Below are positions 1-5,912 of a DNA stretch of 6,897 nt, one piece after another. The DNA is from an uncultured Clostridium sp. (lineage in GTDB: Bacteria; Bacillota; Clostridia; Peptostreptococcales; Peptostreptococcaceae). Location: NCBI GenBank assembly GCA_900539645.1, contig UQCY01000096.1, positions 1-6,897 of the forward strand, given 5' to 3'. The position numbers were made by a program, and so were the translations under genes. Every line of letters starts with the position of its first letter. Positions within the stretch are counted from its first letter, which is position 1. The notes below the pieces were generated by a model. It worked only from the letters and a program-made list of their open reading frames with translations. It had not been told where the DNA came from and ran no database searches.

Positions 1-225
1 AAGGACAAGTATTATAATATCAGCTTTCACATTTTACGTCAACACTTTTTTAAAAGTTTTTTTATCTTTTATTTTTTTCTATCATAAAATAATCTTCTAT
101 ATCTTGTAAATTTCAATGATTACAGCTGATATTTTTCTATAACAATTTTTTATTTTTTTCTATAAATATTTTATAAGACCAATAATGATAATTAAAAATA
201 TCTATTTTTATAACCTAGACAAACA
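1..225. other. AT-rich intergenic region without a gene
   Basis: No open frame of useful length with a ribosome binding site is visible on either strand. Together with the terminator to its right it makes up the 308 bases left of the flavoprotein stop codon. It is dominated by T-tracts on the + strand (A-tracts on the minus strand). It holds a candidate leftward promoter at 14-42 and a 10-bp inverted repeat (16-25 and 124-133). It also contains copies of an ATTTTTTTCTAT-like sequence (71-82, 152-163 and a shorter copy at 131-140). It most likely separates the flavoprotein transcription unit from a minus-strand gene beyond the left edge. Confidence 0.6.
14..42 (-). promoter_or_regulatory. Candidate sigma-A promoter firing leftward out of the window
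   Basis: Read on the minus strand, TTGACG (37-42) is followed after 17 bases by TATTAT (14-19), a good match to a vegetative promoter. An overlapping TATAAT (11-16) is nearer consensus but sits 20 bases from the -35. The DNA just upstream of the -35 (about 43-80) is rich in A-tracts on this strand and could act as an UP element. Transcription would begin within the first bases of the window, so the gene served lies outside. The call rests on spacing and sequence match only. Confidence 0.45.
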
Positions 226-265
226 AAAAACTAGTATAAAGAATTTTTTCTTCATACTAGTTTTT
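221..265 (-). terminator. Intrinsic terminator of the flavoprotein gene
   Basis: A long hairpin lies about 43 bases past the flavoprotein stop codon. The arms 226-243 and 248-265 pair over 18 positions around a four-base loop. The core is CTAGTAT/ATACTAG, and the outer five pairs are A-U. At the 238/253 position the minus-strand RNA forms a G-U pair, whereas + strand RNA would have an A-C mismatch, so the structure fits the minus strand better. On the minus strand the right-hand run of T continues into TTTTTTGTTT (221-230), as expected for a U-tract. The low GC of the stem makes it moderate in strength. Confidence 0.8.
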
Positions 266-308
266 ATAATTAAGTAAATTTATTTATAAACTACCTCTTA
301 TTTTTTTA

Positions 309-2006
309 TTATAATAATTCTCTTCCACAAGCACTTCTTCCAGCAACTCTACCAAAATGAAGAGCATGACCTATACTATATCCACAAGAAGGAACTCCAT
401 AGCCAAAATTACCAGTGTTTGCAACTTCTCCTGCTGCATATAATCCTGGTATTATTTTCTTATCATTGTCAAGAACATGCGCTGCTATATCTATTTCAAG
501 ACCACCAAATGTTATAGAAGTAGCTGGTCTTAAAAATACCGCATAATATACATCTCCTCTTATAGCTCTCATTTCACTTGCTGGTTTTTCATAATCTTCA
601 TCAAATCCAATATCACATAAATAATTATATCTATCTACAGTAGCCTTTAAAACTTCTGCTTTAACATCTATTTTTTCTGCTAATTCTTCTATACTACTAG
701 CTTTTATTGCTTCTTTTGATCCTAAAGTATACTGAAGTAGAGGATATTTATCTGCTTCTTCTCCACAAGTTATATACCATCCGCCAGCACTACCAGCTTT
801 TGCCATTGCGCAACCAACTAAACTGTGGAACTGATACTCATTACAGAAACGCTTACCTTCTAAAGTAACTATTAAACTCGGTTCTTCATTTACACCTACT
901 CCAGTTCTTTCATTTAACATCATAGTCTGTAAAGATGGATGTTTATAGTTTCTAGCTCCTATTGCTTCTGCAACTCTTGCCCCATCTCCTTGACTTGATT
1001 CTGGGCAATTGTAATAATAGCCTTTCATCCATGGATATCTTGATTCAACTAATTCTCTATTAGCTGCAAATCCACCTGTTCCTATAAATACACCTTTTTT
1101 AGCCATTATAGTAACAACACTTCCATCTAAAGTATCTGTAGCTTTAGCTCCAACTACTCTGCCATCTTCTACTATTAACTCTGTAAGAGAAGTATTTAAA
1201 AGAGTTGTCCCACCAAGCTCATGGAATTTATTATTTAGTGGAACTATAAATCCTCCACCATATCCCATAGTCTGGCCACCGCCACCCATACTATTATGGA
1301 TTCTCCATGGTAACTGAGAAGTATGAGGTGCTTCAACATCCTGCACTTCAAATCCCTGTTCTTCTAACCAATGTATATTTTCTGCTGCATGGTAGCAGAA
1401 ATAATTTATCTTATCATCATCTAAGAAAGTTCCCGCAGCTTTTTTTAAGAAATCAAACTGCATCTGAGGTGTATCTAATATACCTCTTTCTATCTGAGTT
1501 CTTGTGCCAGCACCCATTATCTTACCACCGCATATTGCAGAAGAACCACCGATTACTCCCTGTTTTTCAACAAGAACCACATCAGCTCCACAATATTTAG
1601 CTTCTACAGCTGCTGAAAGACCTGCTATACCAGATCCAAATACTACAAAATCAGTTTCTATTGTTCTATCTTCTTTTTTAGGTGGAACTGGAACTGCTTT
1701 ATTCTTTAACTCTTCAACATCTCCACCTGCCTGTTCAACACAAGATGCAACTGCTTTAGCTATAGCTTTACAAACAACTTCAGCACCTACAACCATTGGT
1801 ACAGCTAAAGACTGATATTCTATTATCTTTGGAACCCAATGTTCAAAAGGTGAACTTTCAAGACCATATGCCTGTCCATAAATTTCTTTGTGTTTAACAA
1901 TATTAATATCTGTTATTTCACTTTCAGAAAATGTTACTTCAACAACAACCTTACCTTTTACACCGTATCCTTTTCCAGTGTATGTACCTGCATTATACTT
2001 CGCCAT
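309..2006 (-). CDS. FAD-dependent oxidoreductase, fumarate reductase/flavocytochrome c superfamily, with N-terminal FMN_bind-like domain
   Basis: A 565-residue predicted flavoenzyme reducing or dehydrogenating an unidentified small organic substrate. Residues 1-95 resemble an FMN_bind domain, but the site that usually reads SGAT-x-T/S is V73-G-A-E-V-V-C79, so the threonine that ApbE would flavinylate is missing. Residues 118-150 form the FAD Rossmann element, with GSGIAG at 124-129, the ribose-binding Glu at 147 and GGSS at 153-156. Residues near 303-312 (GVFIGTGGFA) and 519-528 (IPGLYAAGEV) are the other FAD-binding signatures. The C-terminal segment reads GYGVPSCGYSIGHAL in place of the HGxNRLGG motif whose Arg holds fumarate, so a dicarboxylate substrate is unlikely. 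The arrangement is somewhat closer to 3-ketosteroid dehydrogenase-like proteins. No signal peptide or heme motif is seen, so it should be cytoplasmic. The ATG start has AGGAGGG (2016-2022) nine bases upstream. It is transcribed alone from its own promoter. Confidence 0.88.
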   Translation of the reverse strand: MAKYNAGTYTGKGYGVKGKVVVEVTFSESEITDINIVKHKEIYGQAYGLESSPFEHWVPKIIEYQSLAVPMVVGAEVVCKAIAKAVASCVEQAGGDVEELKNKAVPVPPKKEDRTIETDFVVFGSGIAGLSAAVEAKYCGADVVLVEKQGVIGGSSAICGGKIMGAGTRTQIERGILDTPQMQFDFLKKAAGTFLDDDKINYFCYHAAENIHWLEEQGFEVQDVEAPHTSQLPWRIHNSMGGGGQTMGYGGGFIVPLNNKFHELGGTTLLNTSLTELIVEDGRVVGAKATDTLDGSVVTIMAKKGVFIGTGGFAANRELVESRYPWMKGYYYNCPESSQGDGARVAEAIGARNYKHPSLQTMMLNERTGVGVNEEPSLIVTLEGKRFCNEYQFHSLVGCAMAKAGSAGGWYITCGEEADKYPLLQYTLGSKEAIKASSIEELAEKIDVKAEVLKATVDRYNYLCDIGFDEDYEKPASEMRAIRGDVYYAVFLRPATSITFGGLEIDIAAHVLDNDKKIIPGLYAAGEVANTGNFGYGVPSCGYSIGHALHFGRVAGRSACGRELL

Positions 2007-2015
2007 GAAACTTTT

Positions 2016-2022
2016 CCCTCCT
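2016..2022 (-). promoter_or_regulatory. Strong Shine-Dalgarno sequence of the flavoprotein gene
   Basis: AGGAGGG on the minus strand, nine bases before the ATG at 2004-2006. It fixes the start of the flavoprotein at that ATG and predicts efficient translation. Confidence 0.85.
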
Positions 2023-2078
2023 AGTAAAACTTACCTTAAAATGATTTTGTTATTTTTTTGTTAATAACATTATAGAAG

Positions 2079-2107
2079 ATTATATTCCGTTGAAATTTCA
2101 AAGTCAA
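2079..2107 (-). promoter_or_regulatory. Near-consensus sigma-A promoter of the flavoprotein gene
   Basis: On the minus strand TTGACT (2102-2107) is followed after exactly 17 bases by a perfect TATAAT (2079-2084). This predicts a transcript start near 2072 and a 5' leader of about 65 bases. The spacer holds a perfect 12-bp palindrome (2090-2101), and CGTTG half-sites surround the -35. Such a strong promoter covered by symmetric sequence suggests control by a repressor or by a dimeric activator. The leader is too short for most riboswitches, and none is recognised. Confidence 0.8.
2090..2101. promoter_or_regulatory. Perfect 12-bp palindrome in the promoter spacer, candidate operator
   Basis: TTGAAATTTCAA reads the same on both strands and occupies nearly the whole gap between the -35 and -10 boxes of the flavoprotein promoter. 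A dimeric protein bound here would block RNA polymerase. It is flanked by a second, wider inverted repeat, CGTTGA (2088-2093) and TCAACG (2104-2109). The regulator is not encoded in the window and I cannot name it. A short AT-rich palindrome could arise by chance, but its placement is striking. Confidence 0.5.
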
Positions 2108-2192
2108 CGAGTTGCATAACGTTGTATAAAATACCACTTTACTGACTTTAAATAGGTTAATAAAGTAATTGAAATTGTCTTATTTTATCTCT

Positions 2193-3065
2193 TTACTTTT
2201 TGACATATTCAGCATCTACCTTATCAAGATTATACTTATCCATAAGATTTATAAGCACATCCGCATAGACAAGCTCGCCTTTAGAGTTTTCCTTTGTAGC
2301 ATATCCTGCATCCTCTAAAACCTGAGCCTGAGTTTTTCCATTTTTAGCCTTAAATAACCCAGCTTTCTCATATCTCTTATTTTCACTTAAAAACTTTCCA
2401 TAATCGTATATCGACTCTTTATAAGACCTATATCTTCTAAATGCCGCATTTTCTGTATCATTGTACCCTTCCTTTGTATTCATATTGACAATTCTCCCAT
2501 CCCAAGATTTATCTGCCTTTATACCAAACAAATTAAAATATTCCTTAGAAAGCTCCGACTTACCCCAATTGGATTCAATAGCTGCCCGCGAAATAGTCAC
2601 AGAAGGATAAATTCCATACTTTTCATAAACATCTACAGCTATTGGCTGAACCATCTCAATAAAATCTTCTCTCTGCATATCCTCTATATAACCTCTTCCA
2701 AATGTAGAATACACAGCAAAGATCAAAATAGTCAAAGCTACTAAAACAATAGATATGTTTCTAGCTTTTTTCTTTGCTTTCTTACTTTTACCTCCACTAG
2801 GTTTCTTTGAATTTTTGCTAGATCCACCTTTTACAGAGCTACTTCCCTTTTTAGATGCAGATTTTTTTGAACTTGTACCACTTTTTTTAGGTTTCTTCTG
2901 AGTACCCTTGCCTTTTGAAGCATTAAGTTCGCTCTTCACTTTCTGAGAGCTACTCTTTTTAGGCTTAACACCTAAATTTCTATCCTCTTCTCTCTCCTTG
3001 AGCTTTCCCTTCACACTCTTTCTCATATCATCTAATCTCTTGCTATCTATATTATTTTCATCCAT
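2193..3065 (-). CDS. Membrane-anchored GH73-type N-acetylglucosaminidase with Lys/Ser-rich cytoplasmic tail
   Basis: A 290-residue predicted peptidoglycan hydrolase cutting the glycan strand at N-acetylglucosamine. Residues 1-102 are charged and disordered-looking, and from about 34 on they are almost all Lys, Ser, Gly and Pro. Residues 103-122 (ISIVLVALTILIFAVYSTF core) form one transmembrane helix that positive charge places N-terminus inside. Residues 135-285 form the FlgJ/AcmA-like glucosaminidase domain outside the membrane. It contains SRAAIESNWGKSELS with the predicted catalytic Glu at 164 (codon 2574-2576), then YFNLFGIKA and AAFRRYRSYKESIYDYGKFL. There is no signal-peptidase site or wall-binding repeat, so it should stay tethered, as SagB-like enzymes do. 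The ATG at 3063-3065 was chosen because GAGG (3074-3077) lies eight bases upstream. An in-frame TTG at 3113 has its Shine-Dalgarno directly abutting and is rejected. No clear terminator follows, so some read-through into the flavoprotein gene is possible. Confidence 0.85.
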   Translation of the reverse strand: MDENNIDSKRLDDMRKSVKGKLKEREEDRNLGVKPKKSSSQKVKSELNASKGKGTQKKPKKSGTSSKKSASKKGSSSVKGGSSKNSKKPSGGKSKKAKKKARNISIVLVALTILIFAVYSTFGRGYIEDMQREDFIEMVQPIAVDVYEKYGIYPSVTISRAAIESNWGKSELSKEYFNLFGIKADKSWDGRIVNMNTKEGYNDTENAAFRRYRSYKESIYDYGKFLSENKRYEKAGLFKAKNGKTQAQVLEDAGYATKENSKGELVYADVLINLMDKYNLDKVDAEYVKK

Positions 3066-3073
3066 ATGCATTT

Positions 3074-3077
3074 CCTC
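3074..3077 (-). promoter_or_regulatory. Shine-Dalgarno that decides the glucosaminidase start
   Basis: GAGG, followed by AA, on the minus strand lies eight bases before the ATG at 3063-3065 but only two bases before the ATG at 3069-3071. The spacing favours the inner ATG (protein beginning MDENN) over the earlier one (MHMDENN) and over the upstream TTG. Confidence 0.6.
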
Positions 3078-3099
3078 ACAATTTTTTACTATATTTTTT

Positions 3100-3128
3100 A
3101 TTATACAATACAACTCCTCCCAAATAAA
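3100..3128 (-). promoter_or_regulatory. Possible promoter of the glucosaminidase gene
   Basis: On the minus strand a perfect TATAAT (3100-3105) lies 35 bases before the chosen ATG. The best -35 at a 17-base spacing is TTTATT (3123-3128), which matches TTGACA at only three of six positions. Because the pot operon ends at a terminator to the right, a promoter is needed about here. The -10 is credible and the -35 is weak. Confidence 0.4.
3114..3120 (-). promoter_or_regulatory. Orphan Shine-Dalgarno with a possible 10-codon leader frame
   Basis: GGAGGAG (GGGAGGAG with the next base) on the minus strand is as strong a ribosome binding site as any in the window, yet no gene start stands at proper spacing. 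A TTG at 3106-3108, five bases downstream, opens a 10-codon frame rich in Lys that stops with TGA inside the glucosaminidase Shine-Dalgarno region (TTGTGAGG). This could be a leader peptide or a chance purine run. If the TATAAT at 3100-3105 is the real -10, this sequence is not transcribed from it. Confidence 0.25.
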
Positions 3129-3172
3129 AATAAAAATGCGCTATCTCACGAACATTTTACAATCATCAAAAT

Positions 3173-3206
3173 AAAAAAGAGCTGCTACAATACCTGTAAC
3201 AACTCT
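3173..3206 (-). terminator. Intrinsic terminator of the pot operon
   Basis: The hairpin begins 14 bases past the potD stop codon. On the minus strand the arms 3195-3206 and 3178-3189 form 12 pairs (two of them G-U) around the five-base loop GGTAT. The stem includes GAG/CTC at its base and runs straight into TTTTTT (3173-3178) followed by ATTTT. This is a textbook rho-independent terminator and separates potD from the glucosaminidase gene. Confidence 0.9.
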
Positions 3207-3219
3207 CAATTATGACTAA

Positions 3220-4275
3220 TTATCTTGATTTTAGCTCTATCCAAGCCTTATCATATAGCTTGATATCTTTACCTATATCTGTAAATGTTTCGCACTTACT
3301 TAAATACTCATCATCAGGATAAGCTCCCTTATCACTAGTTATCTCCTTATCAAGAAGGTCAAAACAAGCTTTATTAGGAGTAGAATATCCTATATACTCT
3401 GTATTTATCTTAGCAATCTCTGGATCAAGCATAAAGTTTATAAACATTTCTGCTTCTTTTTTATTCTCACAAGTAGTAGGTATGCACATTGCATCTACCC
3501 ATCTATTAGTACCTTCTTCTGGATTGAAGAATTTTAAATCTGAATTTTCTTCCCGCATAAGAGGGAAATCTCCTGAATATATCATTCCTATATATCCATC
3601 TTCTCCAACCATTCTATCTTTAACCTCATCATTTACATAAGCTAAAGCGTATTCTTTCTGTTTAACTAATAGCTCCTTAGCTTCATTTATTTCCTTTGGG
3701 TTTGTAGTATTCATACTATAACCTAACTTAAATAAAGCTGCACCCATTGTATCTCTAACAGAGTCAAATATTAATATCTTTCCTTTATATTTAGGATTCC
3801 ATAAAATATCCCAAGACCCTAAATCCTTTTCATCTACATACTTAGAATTGTATGCAAGACCTAAAGTACCCCACATATAAGGAACACTATACTCATTCTT
3901 AGGATCGTATTCAGAACCTAAAAACTTCTTATCTATATTTTTTATATTAGGAATATTATTAAAATCTAGCTTTTCAAGCATACCTTCCTTCTTCATCTTT
4001 GCAACCATATAATCAGAAGGAACTACAATATCGTACTTAGTACTTCCACTCTTTACCTTCTGATACATCATTTCATTTGTATCGTAAGTAGAATACTGCA
4101 CCTGTATCCCTGTCTGTTCTTCAAATACATCTATTAAACTTTCATCAATATAGTCTCCAACATTGTAAACATTTAAAACTTTTGATGAATCTGCAGATTT
4201 TCTACAACCTGTTAGAGGAAGCACTGCCATAGATGCAATTAAAACAAGAGATAGTATTTTTTTAGTTATTTTCAT
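3220..4275 (-). CDS. potD: Spermidine/putrescine-binding lipoprotein PotD
   Basis: A 351-residue extracellular substrate-binding protein that captures polyamines and delivers them to PotB/PotC. Residues 1-24 form a lipoprotein signal (KITKK, hydrophobic core, LTGC lipobox), with Cys24 to be lipidated. The rest is a full-length periplasmic-binding fold of the PotD/PotF type: YNVGDYID (37-44), STYDTNEMMYQKVKSGSTKYDIVVPSDYM region (62-90), MWGTLGLAYN (134-143), RWVDAMCIP (258-266) and IGYSTPN (295-301). By comparison with E. coli PotD from memory, Tyr42, Ser87, Tyr89, Trp259, Asp261 and Tyr297 are retained. The first-lobe Trp is Val39, the Gln near the C terminus appears as Phe331, and one acidic contact is Ser172. 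Substrate preference may therefore differ from spermidine. The ATG follows the potC TAG with no gap, and AGGGG (4286-4290) inside potC serves as its ribosome binding site. It is the last gene of the operon. Confidence 0.93.
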   Translation of the reverse strand: MKITKKILSLVLIASMAVLPLTGCRKSADSSKVLNVYNVGDYIDESLIDVFEEQTGIQVQYSTYDTNEMMYQKVKSGSTKYDIVVPSDYMVAKMKKEGMLEKLDFNNIPNIKNIDKKFLGSEYDPKNEYSVPYMWGTLGLAYNSKYVDEKDLGSWDILWNPKYKGKILIFDSVRDTMGAALFKLGYSMNTTNPKEINEAKELLVKQKEYALAYVNDEVKDRMVGEDGYIGMIYSGDFPLMREENSDLKFFNPEEGTNRWVDAMCIPTTCENKKEAEMFINFMLDPEIAKINTEYIGYSTPNKACFDLLDKEITSDKGAYPDDEYLSKCETFTDIGKDIKLYDKAWIELKSR

Positions 4276-5073
4276 CTATCTTCTTCCCCTTTCTTCTAAA
4301 GACTGTTTCTTATTAGAAAGTATTAACAGTATAAGAACTGTTATAAACATTAAAGTAGAAAGCGCATTTATTTCTGGTTTTATACCTCTTCTTGCCATAG
4401 AGTAAATTTCTATAGATAAGTTTGTAACCCCGTTTCCAGAGTTGAAGAAACTTATTATGAAATCATCTATAGACATAGTAAATGCCATTAAAAATCCTGA
4501 CACTATACCAGGTTTTATCTGAGGTAATATAACCTTTCTTAAAGCATAAAATGGTGTCGCACCTAAATCTAATGCTGCATTCTCTATATTTTCTGGCATC
4601 TGTCTTAATTTTGGAAGCACAGAAAGTATTACATAAGGAATACAGAACATTATATGCGCTATAAGCATTGTCATATATCCAAAATCTACCTGTAAAAATA
4701 CAAATAAACTCATAAGAGCTACCCCTGTTACTATCTCTGTATTTAATATTGGTAGATTGTTTACATTCATCATTATAGCTTTATTTCTAGGTCTCATCTT
4801 ATTTATACCTATTGCACTTAAAGTACCTACTATAGTAGCTATTACTGAAGAAATTATAGCTATAGTAACTGTATAATAAAGTGCTGTCATTATCGCCTCA
4901 TTTTGGAATAATCTCACATACCATTTAGTAGTGAAAGCTCCTATATGTCCCATAGATCTCGAATCACTGAAAGAGAATACTATTAGGGCGAATATTGGTA
5001 TATATAGGAATAAGAAAACTAAAAACATATATATATCAGAAACTATTTTTATCTTCTTTTTGTTTTTATTCAT
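4276..5073 (-). CDS. potC: Polyamine ABC transporter permease PotC
   Basis: A 265-residue inner-membrane subunit that pairs with PotB to form the polyamine channel. After a Lys-rich N terminus it shows about six hydrophobic helices (near 12-34, 65-89, 105-127, 130-153, 186-205 and 235-253). The cytoplasmic EAA coupling loop at 165-190 (NAALDLGATPFYALRKVILPQIKPG) docks on the ATPase. Its length matches PotC. Its ATG overlaps the potB TAA by one base (TAATG), and the only upstream purine run, AAGGGGG (5086-5092), lies 12 bases away. Translation therefore probably depends on ribosomes finishing potB. Placement between potB and potD settles it as PotC and not the sister permease PotI. Confidence 0.92.
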   Translation of the reverse strand: MNKNKKKIKIVSDIYMFLVFLFLYIPIFALIVFSFSDSRSMGHIGAFTTKWYVRLFQNEAIMTALYYTVTIAIISSVIATIVGTLSAIGINKMRPRNKAIMMNVNNLPILNTEIVTGVALMSLFVFLQVDFGYMTMLIAHIMFCIPYVILSVLPKLRQMPENIENAALDLGATPFYALRKVILPQIKPGIVSGFLMAFTMSIDDFIISFFNSGNGVTNLSIEIYSMARRGIKPEINALSTLMFITVLILLILSNKKQSLEERGRR

Positions 5074-5912
5074 TATATAACCATACCCCCTTCTCCACTT
5101 CCGTCGTCCATCTTAGACATTATACTCATTGAAATTAATATTACTATCATTAAGAATATTGATATTGCAGAACCAAAGTTCCAGTCACCTACAACTGTAA
5201 ACTGCTGTTCTATTAAATCCCCTATTAACATTGTCTTTCCTCCACCAAGAAGTCTTGATATAGCGAATGATGTTATTGATGGCATGAACACCATTGTTAT
5301 ACCAGAGAAAACTCCTGGTAAGCTAAGTGGGAATATTATTTTTCTAAATACTGTAAAATTGTTAGCTCCTAAATCGTGAGCTGCATCTATTAAATCGTGG
5401 TCCATTTTTGATAATGAAGTGTATATAGGTAATACCATAAATGGTAAGAAATTATAAACCATACCTAATAACACAGCAAATGGAGTATATAAAATAGAAC
5501 GATACTCTATACCAAATAATCCTAAAAAGCTACTTAATAATCCGTTCTGCCCTAGGATTGACGCCCAAGAATATGTTCTAAGTAAGAAGTTCATCCACAT
5601 CGGAAGTATAAATAAAAGTATTAAAGTTCCTCTTTTACTTATTGGAGCTTTAGATATAATATACGCTACTGGGTAGCCTATTAATATACATGCTAAAGTA
5701 GCTCCACCTGATATTAATATAGATCTCCAAAATACTGATAAATATATTGGATCTAAAACTGCTTTAAAGTTATCAAGAGTAAATACTACCTGTCCATTTA
5801 CTTCTTTTGTAAAACTATAATAAACTACTAGGAATAATGGAATTACTACGAATATTGCACTCCATACTATATATGGATAAGCAAATTTTGATTTTGAATT
5901 CTTAATTTTCAT
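5073..5912 (-). CDS. potB: Polyamine ABC transporter permease PotB
   Basis: A 279-residue inner-membrane subunit of the polyamine importer. It has about six transmembrane helices (near 11-33, 62-86, 95-113, 140-162, 199-217 and 247-265). The EAA loop at about 174-201 reads [28 protein letters not shown]. The motif [13 protein letters not shown] (about 104-116) is typical of PotB/PotH permeases. The start is ambiguous. A GTG at 5921, an ATG at 5915 and an ATG at 5912 are all in frame. I chose 5912 because a weak Shine-Dalgarno, GGTGA (5918-5922), lies five bases before it. Every option overlaps the end of potA (by 11 to 20 bases), so the two are translationally coupled. The short acidic/glycine tail (MDDGSGEGG) is not conserved as far as I know. 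Confidence 0.92.
   Translation of the reverse strand: MKIKNSKSKFAYPYIVWSAIFVVIPLFLVVYYSFTKEVNGQVVFTLDNFKAVLDPIYLSVFWRSILISGGATLACILIGYPVAYIISKAPISKRGTLILLFILPMWMNFLLRTYSWASILGQNGLLSSFLGLFGIEYRSILYTPFAVLLGMVYNFLPFMVLPIYTSLSKMDHDLIDAAHDLGANNFTVFRKIIFPLSLPGVFSGITMVFMPSITSFAISRLLGGGKTMLIGDLIEQQFTVVGDWNFGSAISIFLMIVILISMSIMSKMDDGSGEGGMVI

Noticed and set aside
71..163. Recurring ATTTTTTTCTAT-like sequences in the left intergenic region
   Set aside because: Spacing is irregular (two 12-base copies 81 bases apart and one shorter copy), and such T-runs are expected in DNA of this composition. They do not form a CRISPR-like or iteron-like array.
1307..1815. Two overlapping + strand open frames of about 100 codons inside the flavoprotein gene
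   Set aside because: They lie antisense to a gene with clear FAD motifs, have no ribosome binding site that I could see, and encode low-complexity His/Leu- or Thr/Pro-rich strings typical of shadows of an AT-rich gene.
2145..2166. Hairpin ACTTTA/TAAAGT after the glucosaminidase stop codon
   Set aside because: It has only six mostly A-T pairs, a ten-base loop and no following U-tract on the minus strand, so it is not a credible terminator.
3066..3113. Sixteen-residue N-terminal extension of the glucosaminidase from a TTG at 3113
   Set aside because: The purine-rich site directly abuts this TTG, leaving no spacing for initiation, and a TATAAT lies within the extension. The ATG at 3065 has GAGG at eight bases.
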